64,000 bases of DNA from Salimicrobium halophilum (GCF_900100295.1 NZ_FNEV01000003.1:268849-332848); one strand, 5' to 3'. Counted from the stretch's first letter, positions 8,995-18,210 are shown. Notes: a model not told the origin generated them from the sequence alone. A program made the numbers and translations.

Positions 8995-9538
8995 CGAATA
9001 GGTATTTCAGGGAAAGAGATAAGAAATCACTGACTGGGTTCCTTCGCTACGACCGGTTTTGTCCTCTTCATTTCTTACGAAACAAAGGCGTATGGCCCGC
9101 CCTCGTCACTACTATGAACCCGCTGCCACGTGTCAGGCTTCGATGGTGCTGCGTCACCTCTTCCTGAGACGCTTCAAACGTTCCGTTCTGTCTATCCCTT
9201 GTTTTGATGACCGTAGACCTCCACTTTTCCAGGCAAGAGAACGACTCGTGTAACAGCCAATTATACAAATCGCCATATCCGTCTACAAACGAATAGGAAG
9301 AATAGCCAACTCCTAGCAATCTCTGACCATCCTCTAGCTCTCCCTGCTTCAACATGGATTCGTCATCCTGATCCTAGTCATCTTTTAAAGAACCCCGCCT
9401 CTATGTAAGAGTACGACTTCACCTGACTTCGCCCCTTCCACCTCGCAGGGCTTCTCCGGACGCAGGAGGATTAGGCACACAGCGGTGGGCTGTTTGCTGT
9501 GCTTCTGAATTTCACAGAAGATTTTGGACAGAACAGTT

Positions 9539-9583
9539 AGAAAAAAAACCCTGAAGTACTCGCTAAAAGCTTTCCAACAGGGT
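9539..9583 (-). terminator. Terminator of the S-layer operon
   Basis: ACCCTG/CAGGGT arms with further pairing inside (GC-TTTTA-GC), followed on the minus strand by eight T. It lies 66 bases after the stop of the large surface protein gene. Confidence 0.75.
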
Positions 9584-9648
9584 CTATTTCCACTTGTTTC
9601 TTTCACAGGGTTAGTGTGAATTTATCAAGTAACGTTTCGTTTAATTTA

Positions 9649-12495
9649 TTAAGGAGTGAAAGTAAGGGCACTTGTAGTTGACTCAGTGTCGTTACCTGCA
9701 GCATCTTCGTACTCATCAGTTTGAGTAGTGAAGCTGACGTTGATGTCACCTGTAGCACCACTGTAGTCGGCCACAGTCAATTCAATAACACTGTCATCAC
9801 CAGTTTGCAAGCTAGCTGCAGTTACAGCATAGTCAGTAGAGTCACCATCTGTAACTGTGAAACCAGCTCCACTAGCATTTACATTTGCCAAATCTTCGTT
9901 AGAAGAAACTAGAATTGTAGTTGCATCACTACCAGCTGCACTAGTTAGCATAGGAGCACTAGCATCTACCGTGATAGTATTTGAAGCTTGCTCATAGTTG
10001 TTAGAATCATCAACAGAGTATACGAAATACTCACCATCTGTTGAACCATCTGTTTGGAATACATCAGAATAATCAAGAGTCGTTGCTGTATTAGCAGCTA
10101 CGTCATTTTCAACTGTATATGAAGAGTCTAGACCATCGGATGCATCATTGTCAGTAGAAATCACAATATCTAAAGCTTCATCAGCATCAGAGTTAGTAAT
10201 TTCCAAGGAACCTGTATCAATATCATCACTCGCAACAGTAGTAGAAGCAAGTGTTGGAGCATCTCCAGCAGTTGTGTCAGTTACACTAGCTTCCATTTGG
10301 AAGTCTACTGGAACATTTTTACCATCAATCATAATAGAATCGATGAAGAGAGTAGCGTCTCCTGTTTCACCAATCACACTTGTTGTATTAGTAGAATTTA
10401 GAGTGAATGTTGCTTCTCCACCTTCGGAGATTACACTTGTATCATCAGATAGGACTTCTACTGAATCAATATTTGAAACATCTACAGTGCTACCATCTTG
10501 AGTGATTTCAAGTGCACCTTTAACGGCTGCAAATAGATCTCCACCAGTGCTACCAACTTCCACTGAATTATCAGTTTGAGTTACGTCGTATGGAGCTTCC
10601 GTGTCCACCACTTCTACTGTTTCAGTTGCAACTTCTAGAGATCCTACAGTTGCTTCAAAAGTATAAGTTCCTTCAGTATCCAAATCTACTTCGCCACTAC
10701 CATCAGTAGAAAGGTTAAGTTCACCATCAGTAGTAGTTACTGGAGAAACGGATAGCTCATCGCCATTTTCATCCGTAATAGTCCAAGTAGCATCTACAGC
10801 GTCAGACACTTTAACATCATTTTCATCAACTGGGAATACTTTTAGTGCAGTAGTTTCAGCAGTATCAGTGTTAGAAGTGTTTAGATCTAGCTCTTGAGCA
10901 CCCTCAATGTTGTAATCAGCGATTTCTCCAGCTTCTTCAACATTTACGTCGAAAGAACCTGTAATTGTACCATCTGAATTCATAACTGTTACAGTTGAAG
11001 TACCTGATTCACCATCGACTGTTTCTAAATCAAGGTTTACCTCACCGTCAGCGCCTGTATCGATTTGAACTCCGTTTGATGCATCTGAATCGTTATCTAG
11101 ATTAGTTACATCTACTGAGTCTCCATCTACTTCTACAGTAAGAGTTTCATCAGCTGCAAAATCATCACCATATTGGTCTTGAAGGTTAACAGCTACTGTC
11201 TCTTGACCATTTTCAACGTTAGGGTTAAGAGTAATATCTCCACCTAGAAGGTCACCATCTTGGGAGAAAGAAAGGTTAGTGAATTCTGCAGCTTCTACAA
11301 CTTCAATTGTAACAATTTCAGAAACACTTCCATTAGTTACACGAACATCTGCTGTACCTTCTGTTCTTGGAGTTAGCTCTCCAGTACTTTCGTCTACAAT
11401 TAGTACGCTAGGAGTAAGTGATTCGAAAGTAACGTCTCCAGCTGCTGCCTCACCATATTGGTCTACGAAGTAAGTTTCCAAAGTAGCGTCTTGGTCTACT
11501 GCTACATCGTAATCCGCTTCGAAGTCATCAGCATCCCAGTCAATCATGCTTCCTGTAGTATCTACAGTATATTCACCTAGTTCTACAGCTTCACTAGCAT
11601 TCGCTGTTACACGGAAACGATCACTTGTCTCGTCACCTGCAGAAATAGTAACAAAAGCTGACTCTCCATCTGCTAGTGTTATTTCATCACCAGTAATACT
11701 ACCTGGAACTGTTGAATTAAATGTTACGTCAGTAGAATCAGTTACATTCAGACCTGTGTCCGTAAGAACTTCATATTCAATTTCTGTTGCTGTATCAGCT
11801 TTGATTGTTTGATTCTGAACCTGAATTTCAGCAATTTCTCCATAAAGGAAGTCGAAGGAATCTGTAAGAGTTTCTTCTCCAGACTCAACAGTTACATCGT
11901 AACTACTTTCATCTGTAAGCTCATCGTAAAGAGTTAGGGTAGCGGATTGACCATCCTCTGCAAGCTCTACGTTACTTACAAAAACACGATCTCCGTCTTC
12001 ACCTTCAATAGTAACATCATTGCGATCGAAAGCTTCTACTTCTTGGTTGAATGTTACTTCAACAGTTGTAGGAGTAATCGCACTTACAGATTCTACAGTT
12101 ACTTCTTCATCCATACCGTCGTTCCATGCATTTACTGTTTCTTCTGGAACGAATTCAGTGTTCTCGTCTTGTGCAAGATCTTCAAGAACGTCCGCAGATT
12201 CTGTGCCTTCTTCAGCGTCAACGATTGCGTCTACAAGGTCGTCCCATTCGATGAACTTGCCTTCTTCAACACTTACTGCATGCGGGGAAGCGTTCATTAC
12301 GTAGTCGTAAAGTTCGCCTTCGCCGTCTGCAATTGCATCAATATAGTCTTCCCACTGAACGACTGTTACCTCGCCGTCCATTTCGAAAGCGATTGCGTCT
12401 GGAGTTGCTGCGGCAGCTGCTGGTGTCGCTGCTGCTGGAACTGCTACTGCACCAGCGATCGCTGCTGCTGTCATTACCTTAAATGGTGTCTTCAT
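9649..12495 (-). CDS. Large secreted S-layer-type protein with Ig-like repeats
   Basis: 948 residues; AGGAGG precedes the ATG. A signal peptide (residues 1-29, cleavage after an Ala-rich stretch) is followed by an N-terminal domain (about 33-125) built of two related units: VVQWEDYIDAIADGEGELYD and FIEWDDLVDAIVDAEEG. The same domain is in the adjacent small protein. About 130 to 948 is a chain of bacterial Ig-like domains (VESVSAITPTTVEVTFNQEV is the typical opening). The protein is extremely acidic, as in halophile surface proteins. There are no SLH domains and no sortase motif, so it must be held by a partner. It is the third gene of a minus-strand operon, 24 bases after the second. It is probably the main S-layer subunit. 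Two broken copies of its gene lie to the left. Confidence 0.8.
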   Translation of the reverse strand: MKTPFKVMTAAAIAGAVAVPAAATPAAAAATPDAIAFEMDGEVTVVQWEDYIDAIADGEGELYDYVMNASPHAVSVEEGKFIEWDDLVDAIVDAEEGTESADVLEDLAQDENTEFVPEETVNAWNDGMDEEVTVESVSAITPTTVEVTFNQEVEAFDRNDVTIEGEDGDRVFVSNVELAEDGQSATLTLYDELTDESSYDVTVESGEETLTDSFDFLYGEIAEIQVQNQTIKADTATEIEYEVLTDTGLNVTDSTDVTFNSTVPGSITGDEITLADGESAFVTISAGDETSDRFRVTANASEAVELGEYTVDTTGSMIDWDADDFEADYDVAVDQDATLETYFVDQYGEAAAGDVTFESLTPSVLIVDESTGELTPRTEGTADVRVTNGSVSEIVTIEVVEAAEFTNLSFSQDGDLLGGDITLNPNVENGQETVAVNLQDQYGDDFAADETLTVEVDGDSVDVTNLDNDSDASNGVQIDTGADGEVNLDLETVDGESGTSTVTVMNSDGTITGSFDVNVEEAGEIADYNIEGAQELDLNTSNTDTAETTALKVFPVDENDVKVSDAVDATWTITDENGDELSVSPVTTTDGELNLSTDGSGEVDLDTEGTYTFEATVGSLEVATETVEVVDTEAPYDVTQTDNSVEVGSTGGDLFAAVKGALEITQDGSTVDVSNIDSVEVLSDDTSVISEGGEATFTLNSTNTTSVIGETGDATLFIDSIMIDGKNVPVDFQMEASVTDTTAGDAPTLASTTVASDDIDTGSLEITNSDADEALDIVISTDNDASDGLDSSYTVENDVAANTATTLDYSDVFQTDGSTDGEYFVYSVDDSNNYEQASNTITVDASAPMLTSAAGSDATTILVSSNEDLANVNASGAGFTVTDGDSTDYAVTAASLQTGDDSVIELTVADYSGATGDINVSFTTQTDEYEDAAGNDTESTTSALTFTP

Positions 12496-12519
12496 GTGTT
12501 CATTCCTCCTAAAATATGA

Positions 12520-12975
12520 TTAATATATATCGATTACTTCAGGAACCGGACCTTCATCACCGAAAATCGGCTCTCCGTTTTCATCGAATTCCACGTTCTC
12601 CACAATGCTGTCGACTGTGTCCTCTGACATTTGAACGTCAGCATTCGCATGGATATCGTCTAGTACCTCAATGGAACTCATTCCATCTTCAGCGTCGACG
12701 ATAGCATTGACGAATTCATTATAATCGACAAAGCTTCCGGAGTATTTTACCCCTTTGATGCTCGTCTCAGAGTCTTGGACAAGGTCATACATGTTGCCTT
12801 CTCCATTAACGATCAAATTCGCATAATCTCCCCAGCTGACCGAGAAGGTGTTCTCTCCGTGGGAGAAAACGAGACCTTCAGGGCTTTCAGCAGCCATCGC
12901 AGGAGCTGCGGCTGCCGCAGGGAGAAGTGCAAAAGCTGCAGTGAAAGCAACAGCTTTCTTATTGACACTTCTCAT
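12520..12975 (-). CDS. Small secreted acidic protein sharing the S-layer N-terminal domain
   Basis: 151 residues with a signal peptide (1-29, ending AAAAAPAMAA). The mature part is almost only the paired domain found at the N-terminus of the downstream S-layer protein. Unit one is FSVSWGDYANLIVNGEGNMYD; unit two is FVDYNEFVNAIVDAEDG. The gene starts 16 bases after the SLH protein gene with AAGGAG before the ATG, so the three genes are co-transcribed. I know no name for this domain. Its presence in both proteins suggests that they interact, or that this is an assembly or linker subunit between anchor and lattice. Confidence 0.75.
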   Translation of the reverse strand: MRSVNKKAVAFTAAFALLPAAAAAPAMAAESPEGLVFSHGENTFSVSWGDYANLIVNGEGNMYDLVQDSETSIKGVKYSGSFVDYNEFVNAIVDAEDGMSSIEVLDDIHANADVQMSEDTVDSIVENVEFDENGEPIFGDEGPVPEVIDIY

Positions 12976-12991
12976 ATGCTACACTCCTTAC

Positions 12992-14158
12992 TTAGTTAGA
13001 AACCCAAACAGTTGCAGCTTCAAGAGCTTCTACTGTTACAGAAGACGGAATTTCAGCGTTACGGAAAGAATCGTTTTCTGCGTCAAATTCGATGTCATAC
13101 GTTGTTCCATCTTCAAGTTCGATGGATACGTCAGACTCAGCTGTAGCTCCATCAAGAGAATCAAGTGGAAGGTCTACAAGTTTGTTGATGCCTAGAAGGT
13201 CTGCAGTAGTGGATCCTTCAATGTCGGATACAGCACCAAGGTCCATAGGCTCATCAGAATCATCATCTTCCGTTTCAACCATTACGACTGCGTCAAGTAG
13301 GTCTTGTTTATCGAAGGACTTTTCTACTTCACCGTTACGGAAGGAATCTTCTTCAGCATCATACATAAGTTCAATAGTTTCACCGTCTACTTCCAAAGTA
13401 ACCATAGAGTCTGCTGTCGCTCCGTCTAGGTTAGATAGAGGAATATCTACTACCCAGCTAACGCCAAGTACGTCTTTAACTGTACCTGCATCTGCAACAG
13501 TAACTTCAGTGTCCATGTCATAGTTCATTGCAGCATAAAGCATTGCTGCGAAGTCCATACGTTTGATTTCTTCACCCACACCGAAAGACCCGTCAGGGAA
13601 ACCGCTAGCAACGCCTGCGTTTGCAACAGCGTCGATGTAATCCTGAGTAAGAGCACTTTCTCCACGGTCTGTGAAGTCAGATTCCGGAACGTCTTCCCCT
13701 ACTGGAAGATCGTACGCTTTTGTAAGAACTACTGCCATTTGCTCACGAGTAAGTTCTTCATAAGGATCGAAATCTCCGTCTACACTACCCTGGAAGTATT
13801 CTGCATCGTAGACAGCGTCTACAGTGCTTTCATATCCGCCAGGAACATCTTCGAAGTCGTAGCTGATTTCACCATCAGATTCAAGACCTTTTGCACGCTC
13901 AAGCATAAGAGCTGCCTGGATACGAGTAAGGCTCTCGTAAGGGTGGTAAGAACCATCCTCAAAACCCATGATGATTTCATCTTGATATAGTGCATTGATG
14001 GCTTCGTAGTGCGTCATGTCCTCTGCTACATCAGGGAACGAATCCGCTGCCGTGTGATCATCTGCTGCTACTGCACCAGGTGCCATGGCACTCGCTACGA
14101 CTGCAGCACCGGCTGCTGTAGCAAGTACATTACGATAAGACTTACGTTGGTTTGCCAT
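12992..14158 (-). CDS. SLH-domain surface protein (S-layer anchor)
   Basis: 388 residues from the ATG at 14158, which follows AAGGAGG; an upstream frame start at 14197 has none. A signal peptide (about 1-32) leads to three SLH domains (about 35-90, 95-150, 155-215; e.g. GFEDGSYHPYESLTRIQAA, TREQMAVVLTKAYDLPVG and SGFPDGSFGVGEEIKRMDFA). SLH domains bind pyruvylated secondary cell wall polymer. The C-terminal half has two copies of a unit of about 75 residues (DVLGVSWVVDIPLSNLDGA...EDSFRNGEV; DLLGINKLVDLPLDSLDGA...NDSFRNAEI). It is the first gene of the operon, with a promoter and a hairpin leader upstream, and is the likely wall anchor for the two SLH-less partners. Confidence 0.85.
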   Translation of the reverse strand: MANQRKSYRNVLATAAGAAVVASAMAPGAVAADDHTAADSFPDVAEDMTHYEAINALYQDEIIMGFEDGSYHPYESLTRIQAALMLERAKGLESDGEISYDFEDVPGGYESTVDAVYDAEYFQGSVDGDFDPYEELTREQMAVVLTKAYDLPVGEDVPESDFTDRGESALTQDYIDAVANAGVASGFPDGSFGVGEEIKRMDFAAMLYAAMNYDMDTEVTVADAGTVKDVLGVSWVVDIPLSNLDGATADSMVTLEVDGETIELMYDAEEDSFRNGEVEKSFDKQDLLDAVVMVETEDDDSDEPMDLGAVSDIEGSTTADLLGINKLVDLPLDSLDGATAESDVSIELEDGTTYDIEFDAENDSFRNAEIPSSVTVEALEAATVWVSN

Positions 14159-14251
14159 GTAAAATTTCCTCCTTGTTATGTACTTTGGTGAGTACATTTT
14201 TTTATATAAAGATCATCCCGAACATATCAGGAGTCTTTTATAATGTACAAA

Positions 14252-14293
14252 GGTAGCAAAAATTGCTTTGTTAAGCAGTTTTTCCCTACTACC
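14252..14293 (-). promoter_or_regulatory. Stem-loop in the S-layer mRNA leader
   Basis: On the minus strand GGTAG ... CTACC encloses AAAAACTGCTT/AAGCAATTTTT around a 4-base loop. It sits about 95 bases before the start codon and just after the predicted transcription start. Stable leaders are known to lengthen S-layer mRNA lifetime in other bacteria; that role here is inferred. Confidence 0.45.
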
Positions 14294-14307
14294 CGGCTCA
14301 CATTATC

Positions 14308-14335
14308 ATTCTAACAAATGTTACATTTTTTTCAA
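14308..14335 (-). promoter_or_regulatory. Candidate sigma-A promoter of the S-layer operon
   Basis: TTGAAA (14335-14330) and TAGAAT (14313-14308) are separated by 16 bases on the minus strand. Transcription would start near 14301, giving a leader of about 140 bases. Confidence 0.5.
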
Positions 14336-14518
14336 CAAATATTTTCATAGAATGACAATGTGTATCCACTTGATTACAAGTGTAACAAACATAAACTGGG
14401 AATAAATGTGTCTTTGTGTTCATTTTAATTAACAAGCAACAACAAATGTACCATGTAGCCTGAAAATTGGCAACTGAAGATGTGCCCATAGTAAAACTAT
14501 CGACACAGAATGTGTAAC

Positions 14519-15601
14519 CTAAAGTAACCTGCTGTAAACGTTTTTATAAGATTTTGCCATATTCTCTGATGAGAAGTGCTCACTGGCGCGCTTGTAAAGA
14601 TTGTAACCTTTCTGTCTTAATGCTCCCGTATTTTTACAGGTGACAGCCTCTTGAAGTACCTCTTCCAGAGAATCAGGGTCTTTGATCGGGACGACCCATC
14701 CATATTCTTCATTCGGGACGAGTTCTCGTACTCCTCCCACATCTGAAGTGATGACGGGACGTTTCTCTTTGGCCGCTTCTAAGAGTGCCAGTGGGAAACT
14801 TTCACTTACAGAGGTCAATAGTCCGACGTCCGAGATCTGATAGATTTCATCGACGTCGGAGCGTCGGCCGAGGAAGTGGACGTTAGGCATACCTTTTGCC
14901 TGCTCCCGGATTTCCGATTCATATGGGCCGCTCCCCACTACGAGAAGATGAATGTCAGGATGGTTTTTCAGCGCCTCGAAAGCGTACTGGTGCCCTTTCA
15001 CCGGGTGAAGGCGAGCGACCATTGCGAGAACGAGATCATGTTCGGTGAGGCCCAGATCGGATCTCGTTAGTGTACGTGTTTTTCCTGTCGGTTCAAAATC
15101 GATGCCGTTGTAGATGGTCGTGATGTCGATCGCGTGGATGTTGAGGTCGATGAGCTGCTGTTTGAAGCGCTCGGACACGGCAAAGAAGTGGTCCATCCGT
15201 TTATAGGCCCACAAGTTCAGCTTGGTGAATACTTTGCCTTTCACCCCTCCCCCCATGAAGTCGAGCGTCGGGTCGGAGTGCATGGTGGTGACGAGAGGTT
15301 TGTTGAATTTCTTCTTGGCGGTGGCCGCGAACAGGTTGGCACGCGGGCCGTGGCTGTGGACGATGTTTACTTCTTCTTCTTTAAGAAGTTCGACGAGCCG
15401 CTTCGCCGCCGTCATGTCGTACCTGCTCTTCTGTTCGAGCAGTCGGACATCGATATCACGGCGACTGGCTGCGTAGTAGAGGTCCCCTTTCTGCATACAG
15501 ATGAGAAGCATTTCTTCCCGCGGGAACTGTTCCAGGAGCGAGAGGACGTGGTTTTTCGACCCGCCGGTCTCGGCTCCGGAGATGACCTGAGCTATTTTCA
15601 T
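14519..15601 (-). CDS. Glycosyltransferase family 4
   Basis: 360 residues with the GT-B fold of family 4. The N-terminal motif is GAETGGSKNHVLSLL. The C-terminal nucleotide-sugar domain has MVARLHPVKGHQYAFEAL and SVSESFPLALLEAAKEKRPV (the E-x7-E region). It is likely cytoplasmic at the membrane, adding a sugar to a lipid-linked wall polymer or capsule chain. The start overlaps the end of tagA by four bases (ATGA type), so it is translationally coupled to tagA and the dehydrogenase. The exact donor and acceptor cannot be read from sequence. Confidence 0.85.
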   Translation of the reverse strand: MKIAQVISGAETGGSKNHVLSLLEQFPREEMLLICMQKGDLYYAASRRDIDVRLLEQKSRYDMTAAKRLVELLKEEEVNIVHSHGPRANLFAATAKKKFNKPLVTTMHSDPTLDFMGGGVKGKVFTKLNLWAYKRMDHFFAVSERFKQQLIDLNIHAIDITTIYNGIDFEPTGKTRTLTRSDLGLTEHDLVLAMVARLHPVKGHQYAFEALKNHPDIHLLVVGSGPYESEIREQAKGMPNVHFLGRRSDVDEIYQISDVGLLTSVSESFPLALLEAAKEKRPVITSDVGGVRELVPNEEYGWVVPIKDPDSLEEVLQEAVTCKNTGALRQKGYNLYKRASEHFSSENMAKSYKNVYSRLL

Positions 15602-16323
15602 AGGCGTTTCCTTCCTTTCGTGAGGATTTCCCAGGCGAATTTCGGCAGGGCGGTCTGACGTTTGAAGCGTTTCGGATCAGACAGAAGACGGTACAGCCAT
15701 TCGAGATTCATGTCGCGCCATACTTTCGGTGCCCATTGAACAGCCCCGGCCCAAACGTCGAGGCTTCCGCCAACGCCCTGATAGACTTTCACAGGCAGTC
15801 GCTCTTTGTTGCGGCGGATCCACAGTTCCTGCTTCGGGCTCCCGAGTGCGACGAACAGCATATCCGCTTCCGCTTCCTGGATGTGCTGCACCACTTTCTC
15901 CTCGTCGTCTTCATAGCCGTTTTCATAGCCGGCAATCGTGATGTTCGGATGGTTCTTCTTGATATTCGCAATCGCTTCGGTGACGACTTCCTCTTTCGCT
16001 CCATAGATGAAAACGCGAAGGCGCCTCTGCTCAGCGAGATGCAGGAGATACCCCATCATTTCGATACCAGTAACGCGTTCCGTTATAGCGCCGCCTGTCC
16101 ATTTCGATGCAAGGACGACGCCGATGCCGTCCGGGATCTGGAAGGTGGATCCATTGATGAGGTCACGCAACTGTTCGTCTTCGCGGGCTTTCATCACCTT
16201 TTCCGGATTGACGGCGATGACCGTCGACGGTTCGCCTGCCTCGATGTTCTTCGTAATCTGCTTGATGATCTCTTTGTATGTAAGAGGCGCCACATCGACG
16301 CCTAGGAAATTTTCCTTCATCAT
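15598..16323 (-). CDS. tagA: TagA/WecG-type N-acetylmannosaminyltransferase
   Basis: 241 residues, the usual length of glycosyltransferase family 26. Conserved features are VNPEKVMKAREDEQL, IPDGIGVVLASKW, VFIYGAKEEV, LFVALGSPKQELWI and QGVGGSLDVWAG. TagA moves ManNAc from UDP-ManNAc onto undecaprenyl-PP-GlcNAc, the second step of wall teichoic acid or related polymer linkage. A donor of ManNAcA (WecG-like) is the alternative, given the adjacent ManNAc dehydrogenase. Start codons at 16323 and 16320 are both possible. The stop of the upstream dehydrogenase overlaps the start. Confidence 0.85.
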   Translation of the reverse strand: MMKENFLGVDVAPLTYKEIIKQITKNIEAGEPSTVIAVNPEKVMKAREDEQLRDLINGSTFQIPDGIGVVLASKWTGGAITERVTGIEMMGYLLHLAEQRRLRVFIYGAKEEVVTEAIANIKKNHPNITIAGYENGYEDDEEKVVQHIQEAEADMLFVALGSPKQELWIRRNKERLPVKVYQGVGGSLDVWAGAVQWAPKVWRDMNLEWLYRLLSDPKRFKRQTALPKFAWEILTKGRKRL

Positions 16324-17603
16324 GCGTCGATCGGCTCCAATCCGCTCAAGTTTCCGATCGGGTGGATGAGCGTTTTGCCAGTGGAAGCTGGCAGGCAGTT
16401 ACGAGTGTCGAGAACCACGGGTGTCTTCATGTGATCAGCGAAGACGGACGGATCCATCTCTTTGTACTCGTTATGATCGGCGAGGACGAGAGCGACGTCC
16501 GCCTGTTTGAGAGCTTCCTCCATGTCATGCAGACGGAGAGGCACGTGTTGCTGTTTCACATGCGGGTCGTGACAGTATACGTCGTAGTGTTTCTTATTAT
16601 TCGTCAGTTTGAAGACGATATCGATGGCCGGGCTCTCCCTTACGTCATCGACATTCCCTTTATACGTAAGTCCGAGGACGGCGACTTTCGGGTTGGAGAT
16701 ATTTTTCGTCAGTTTATCGACCTGAGACACGACGAAGTCAGGCATCGAGTTGTTGATCTCGCGGGCCGCCTGCATGAGTGGCGAAATGTCTTTCGCTTTT
16801 TCAATGATGAAGTACGGATCGACGGCGATGCAGTGGCCTCCGACGCCCGGCCCCGGCTGGTGAATGTTCACACGCGGGTGCATGTTCGCCAGGTGGATGA
16901 CGTCGTGTGCGTTGACGTTCAGTTTCTCCGATACTTTGGCCAGTTCATTGGCAAGCGCGATGTTGACGTCGCGGTACGTGTTCTCCATCAATTTGGACAT
17001 TTCCGCGGTGAGGGCCGTCGTTTCGAAAATGTCACCTTCGACGACGCGGCGATAGACGTTCGCTGCTTTCTCAGCCGCTTCTTCCGTATATCCGCCGACG
17101 ATGCGGGTGTTTTCTTTCAGTTCCGTCATGATTTTGCCCGGGATGACGCGTTCCGGACAGTGGGATAAGTATAAATCATTGTTGTCGAGGTCCCAGCCCG
17201 CTTCTGTCAGGATCGGTGCCACGTTGTCGTAGATGGTGCGCGGCGGGATAGTTGATTCGACGATGATCGTGTCTCCCTTTTTAATGTAAGGAAGGATATT
17301 TTTCGTCGCTTTTTCGACATAGGTGACGTTCGCTGTCTGGTCGTCGTAGACAGGGGTCGGCACGGCGATGATGAAGACGTCCGCTTCTTTAGGTGTGGTG
17401 CCTGCTGTGAGATGGCCGGATGCGACAGCGTCTTTGATGACGTCGGCGAGGCCCGGTTCTTCGATATGAATGTTTCCTTTATTTAACGTGTCGACTACGT
17501 CTTCGTTGATATCGACGCCGTGAACGTTCGCACCGGCTTGTGCGAAGATTCCTGACGTCGGCAGTCCGATGTAGCCGAGTCCGATGACACAAATGTTATC
17601 CAT
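16320..17603 (-). CDS. wecC: UDP-N-acetyl-D-mannosamine dehydrogenase
   Basis: 427 residues from the ATG at 17603 with GGAGG at proper spacing; the frame also opens 10 codons earlier. The NAD-binding motif is ICVIGLGYIGLPTSGIFA. The active-site region is GPGVGGHCIAVDPYF with its catalytic Cys, the signature of the ManNAc dehydrogenases rather than UDP-glucose dehydrogenases. The C-terminal UDP-binding domain has LGLTYKGNVDDVRESPA. The enzyme oxidises UDP-ManNAc to UDP-ManNAcA. UDP-ManNAc would come from MnaA (51.5-52.7 kb). It is first in a three-gene unit with tagA and the GT4 gene, consistent with a ManNAcA-containing wall polymer. Confidence 0.9.
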   Translation of the reverse strand: MDNICVIGLGYIGLPTSGIFAQAGANVHGVDINEDVVDTLNKGNIHIEEPGLADVIKDAVASGHLTAGTTPKEADVFIIAVPTPVYDDQTANVTYVEKATKNILPYIKKGDTIIVESTIPPRTIYDNVAPILTEAGWDLDNNDLYLSHCPERVIPGKIMTELKENTRIVGGYTEEAAEKAANVYRRVVEGDIFETTALTAEMSKLMENTYRDVNIALANELAKVSEKLNVNAHDVIHLANMHPRVNIHQPGPGVGGHCIAVDPYFIIEKAKDISPLMQAAREINNSMPDFVVSQVDKLTKNISNPKVAVLGLTYKGNVDDVRESPAIDIVFKLTNNKKHYDVYCHDPHVKQQHVPLRLHDMEEALKQADVALVLADHNEYKEMDPSVFADHMKTPVVLDTRNCLPASTGKTLIHPIGNLSGLEPIDA

Positions 17604-17703
17604 AAGTATATTCCTCCGAAATCTTTTTTTCACGCCTATAGTTTATCATAATCGGCGCGGTGAGTGTTATTTTTTGGTGATGAGTCTTTGTAGTTTTCTT
17701 ATT

Positions 17704-18120
17704 CCTTCCCCTGGGTTGCGGGGAAGGATAGGTGATTCTTGATGCTTTGGCACCGTTCATGGGGGTGTTGTTGTGCTGAGTGTCCCGCAAATGCTTTTGC
17801 CACCCACTCACAATATTGGAGATGAGGTGAACGGTGCGGTAGCTGGTTTGCCGGTCACTCAGATAAGATGCGCTGGCCTGAGTGGGCCGCAACGCTCCAA
17901 AGCCAGAAGATCAAGGCTTTAATGACTACCTTCCCCCGCTTTCGGGGAAGGTACATGCATTCTGGATGCTTTTGGGCACCGTTCATGGGTGGTGTGGGTG
18001 TTCCGAGTGTCCCGTAAATTCGTTTGCGACCCACTCATTCTTATGATTCGATTACGAACGGTGCAATAGTGGAAGAAACGGTACACTCACGTCAGGAATG
18101 CCAACTTGAATGTACCGAAA
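17704..18120 (+). repeat. Family I intergenic repeat, two tandem copies
   Basis: Each copy starts with a CCTTCCCC...GGGGAAGG hairpin, then GCACCGTTCA. An inner hairpin follows (GAGTGTCCCGCAAA ... TTTGCCACCCACTC), then GAACGGTGC closing the outer stem, then a tail with ACTCA/TGAGTG pairing. The second copy begins near 17932, about 230 bases after the first. The repeats fill the whole gap between the divergent wecC and csaB genes. Confidence 0.85.
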
Positions 18121-18150
18121 AACCACCTGGGAACCTGAACCAGGGATTAC

Positions 18151-18179
18151 TTCCCCTTTTCTCCGTGTAATGCTATGAT
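18151..18179 (+). promoter_or_regulatory. Candidate promoter of csaB
   Basis: An extended -10 (TGC-TATGAT, 18171-18179) has a weak -35 (TTCCCC) 17 bases upstream. The leader would be about 25 bases long. Confidence 0.45.
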
Positions 18180-18210
18180 GGAACACAGATCACAGAAAGG
18201 ACGGATACAC

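Larger units (their letters stand above)
8947..9648. other. Region downstream of the S-layer operon
   Basis: About 700 bases with no convincing gene. Terminator-like hairpins lie at 8960-8994 and 9539-9583, both oriented to end minus-strand transcripts. The GC content of 9000-9500 is higher than in the island. A plus-strand stretch at 9091-9130 reads MARPRHYYEPAATC, reminiscent of the N-terminus of IS200/REP-associated Y1 transposases, but the frame decays at once. Confidence 0.4.
14159..14518. other. Leader and promoter region of the S-layer operon
   Basis: The 360 bases between the SLH gene and the glycosyltransferase gene hold no protein gene. They contain the S-layer promoter (14308-14335), a leader hairpin (14252-14293) and an AT-rich stretch further upstream. 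Confidence 0.6.

Noticed and set aside
9068-9355. 95-codon minus-strand frame before a terminator
   Set aside because: No ribosome binding site, no familiar motif, and the composition suggests decayed DNA. The nearby terminator alone is not enough.
9385-9606. 73-codon minus-strand frame after the S-layer gene
   Set aside because: It runs through the S-layer terminator hairpin and has no start signal.
9649-12495. Sortase-anchored adhesin
   Set aside because: There is no LPXTG-type motif or C-terminal membrane segment. The protein ends in an Ig-like strand (TSALTFTP).
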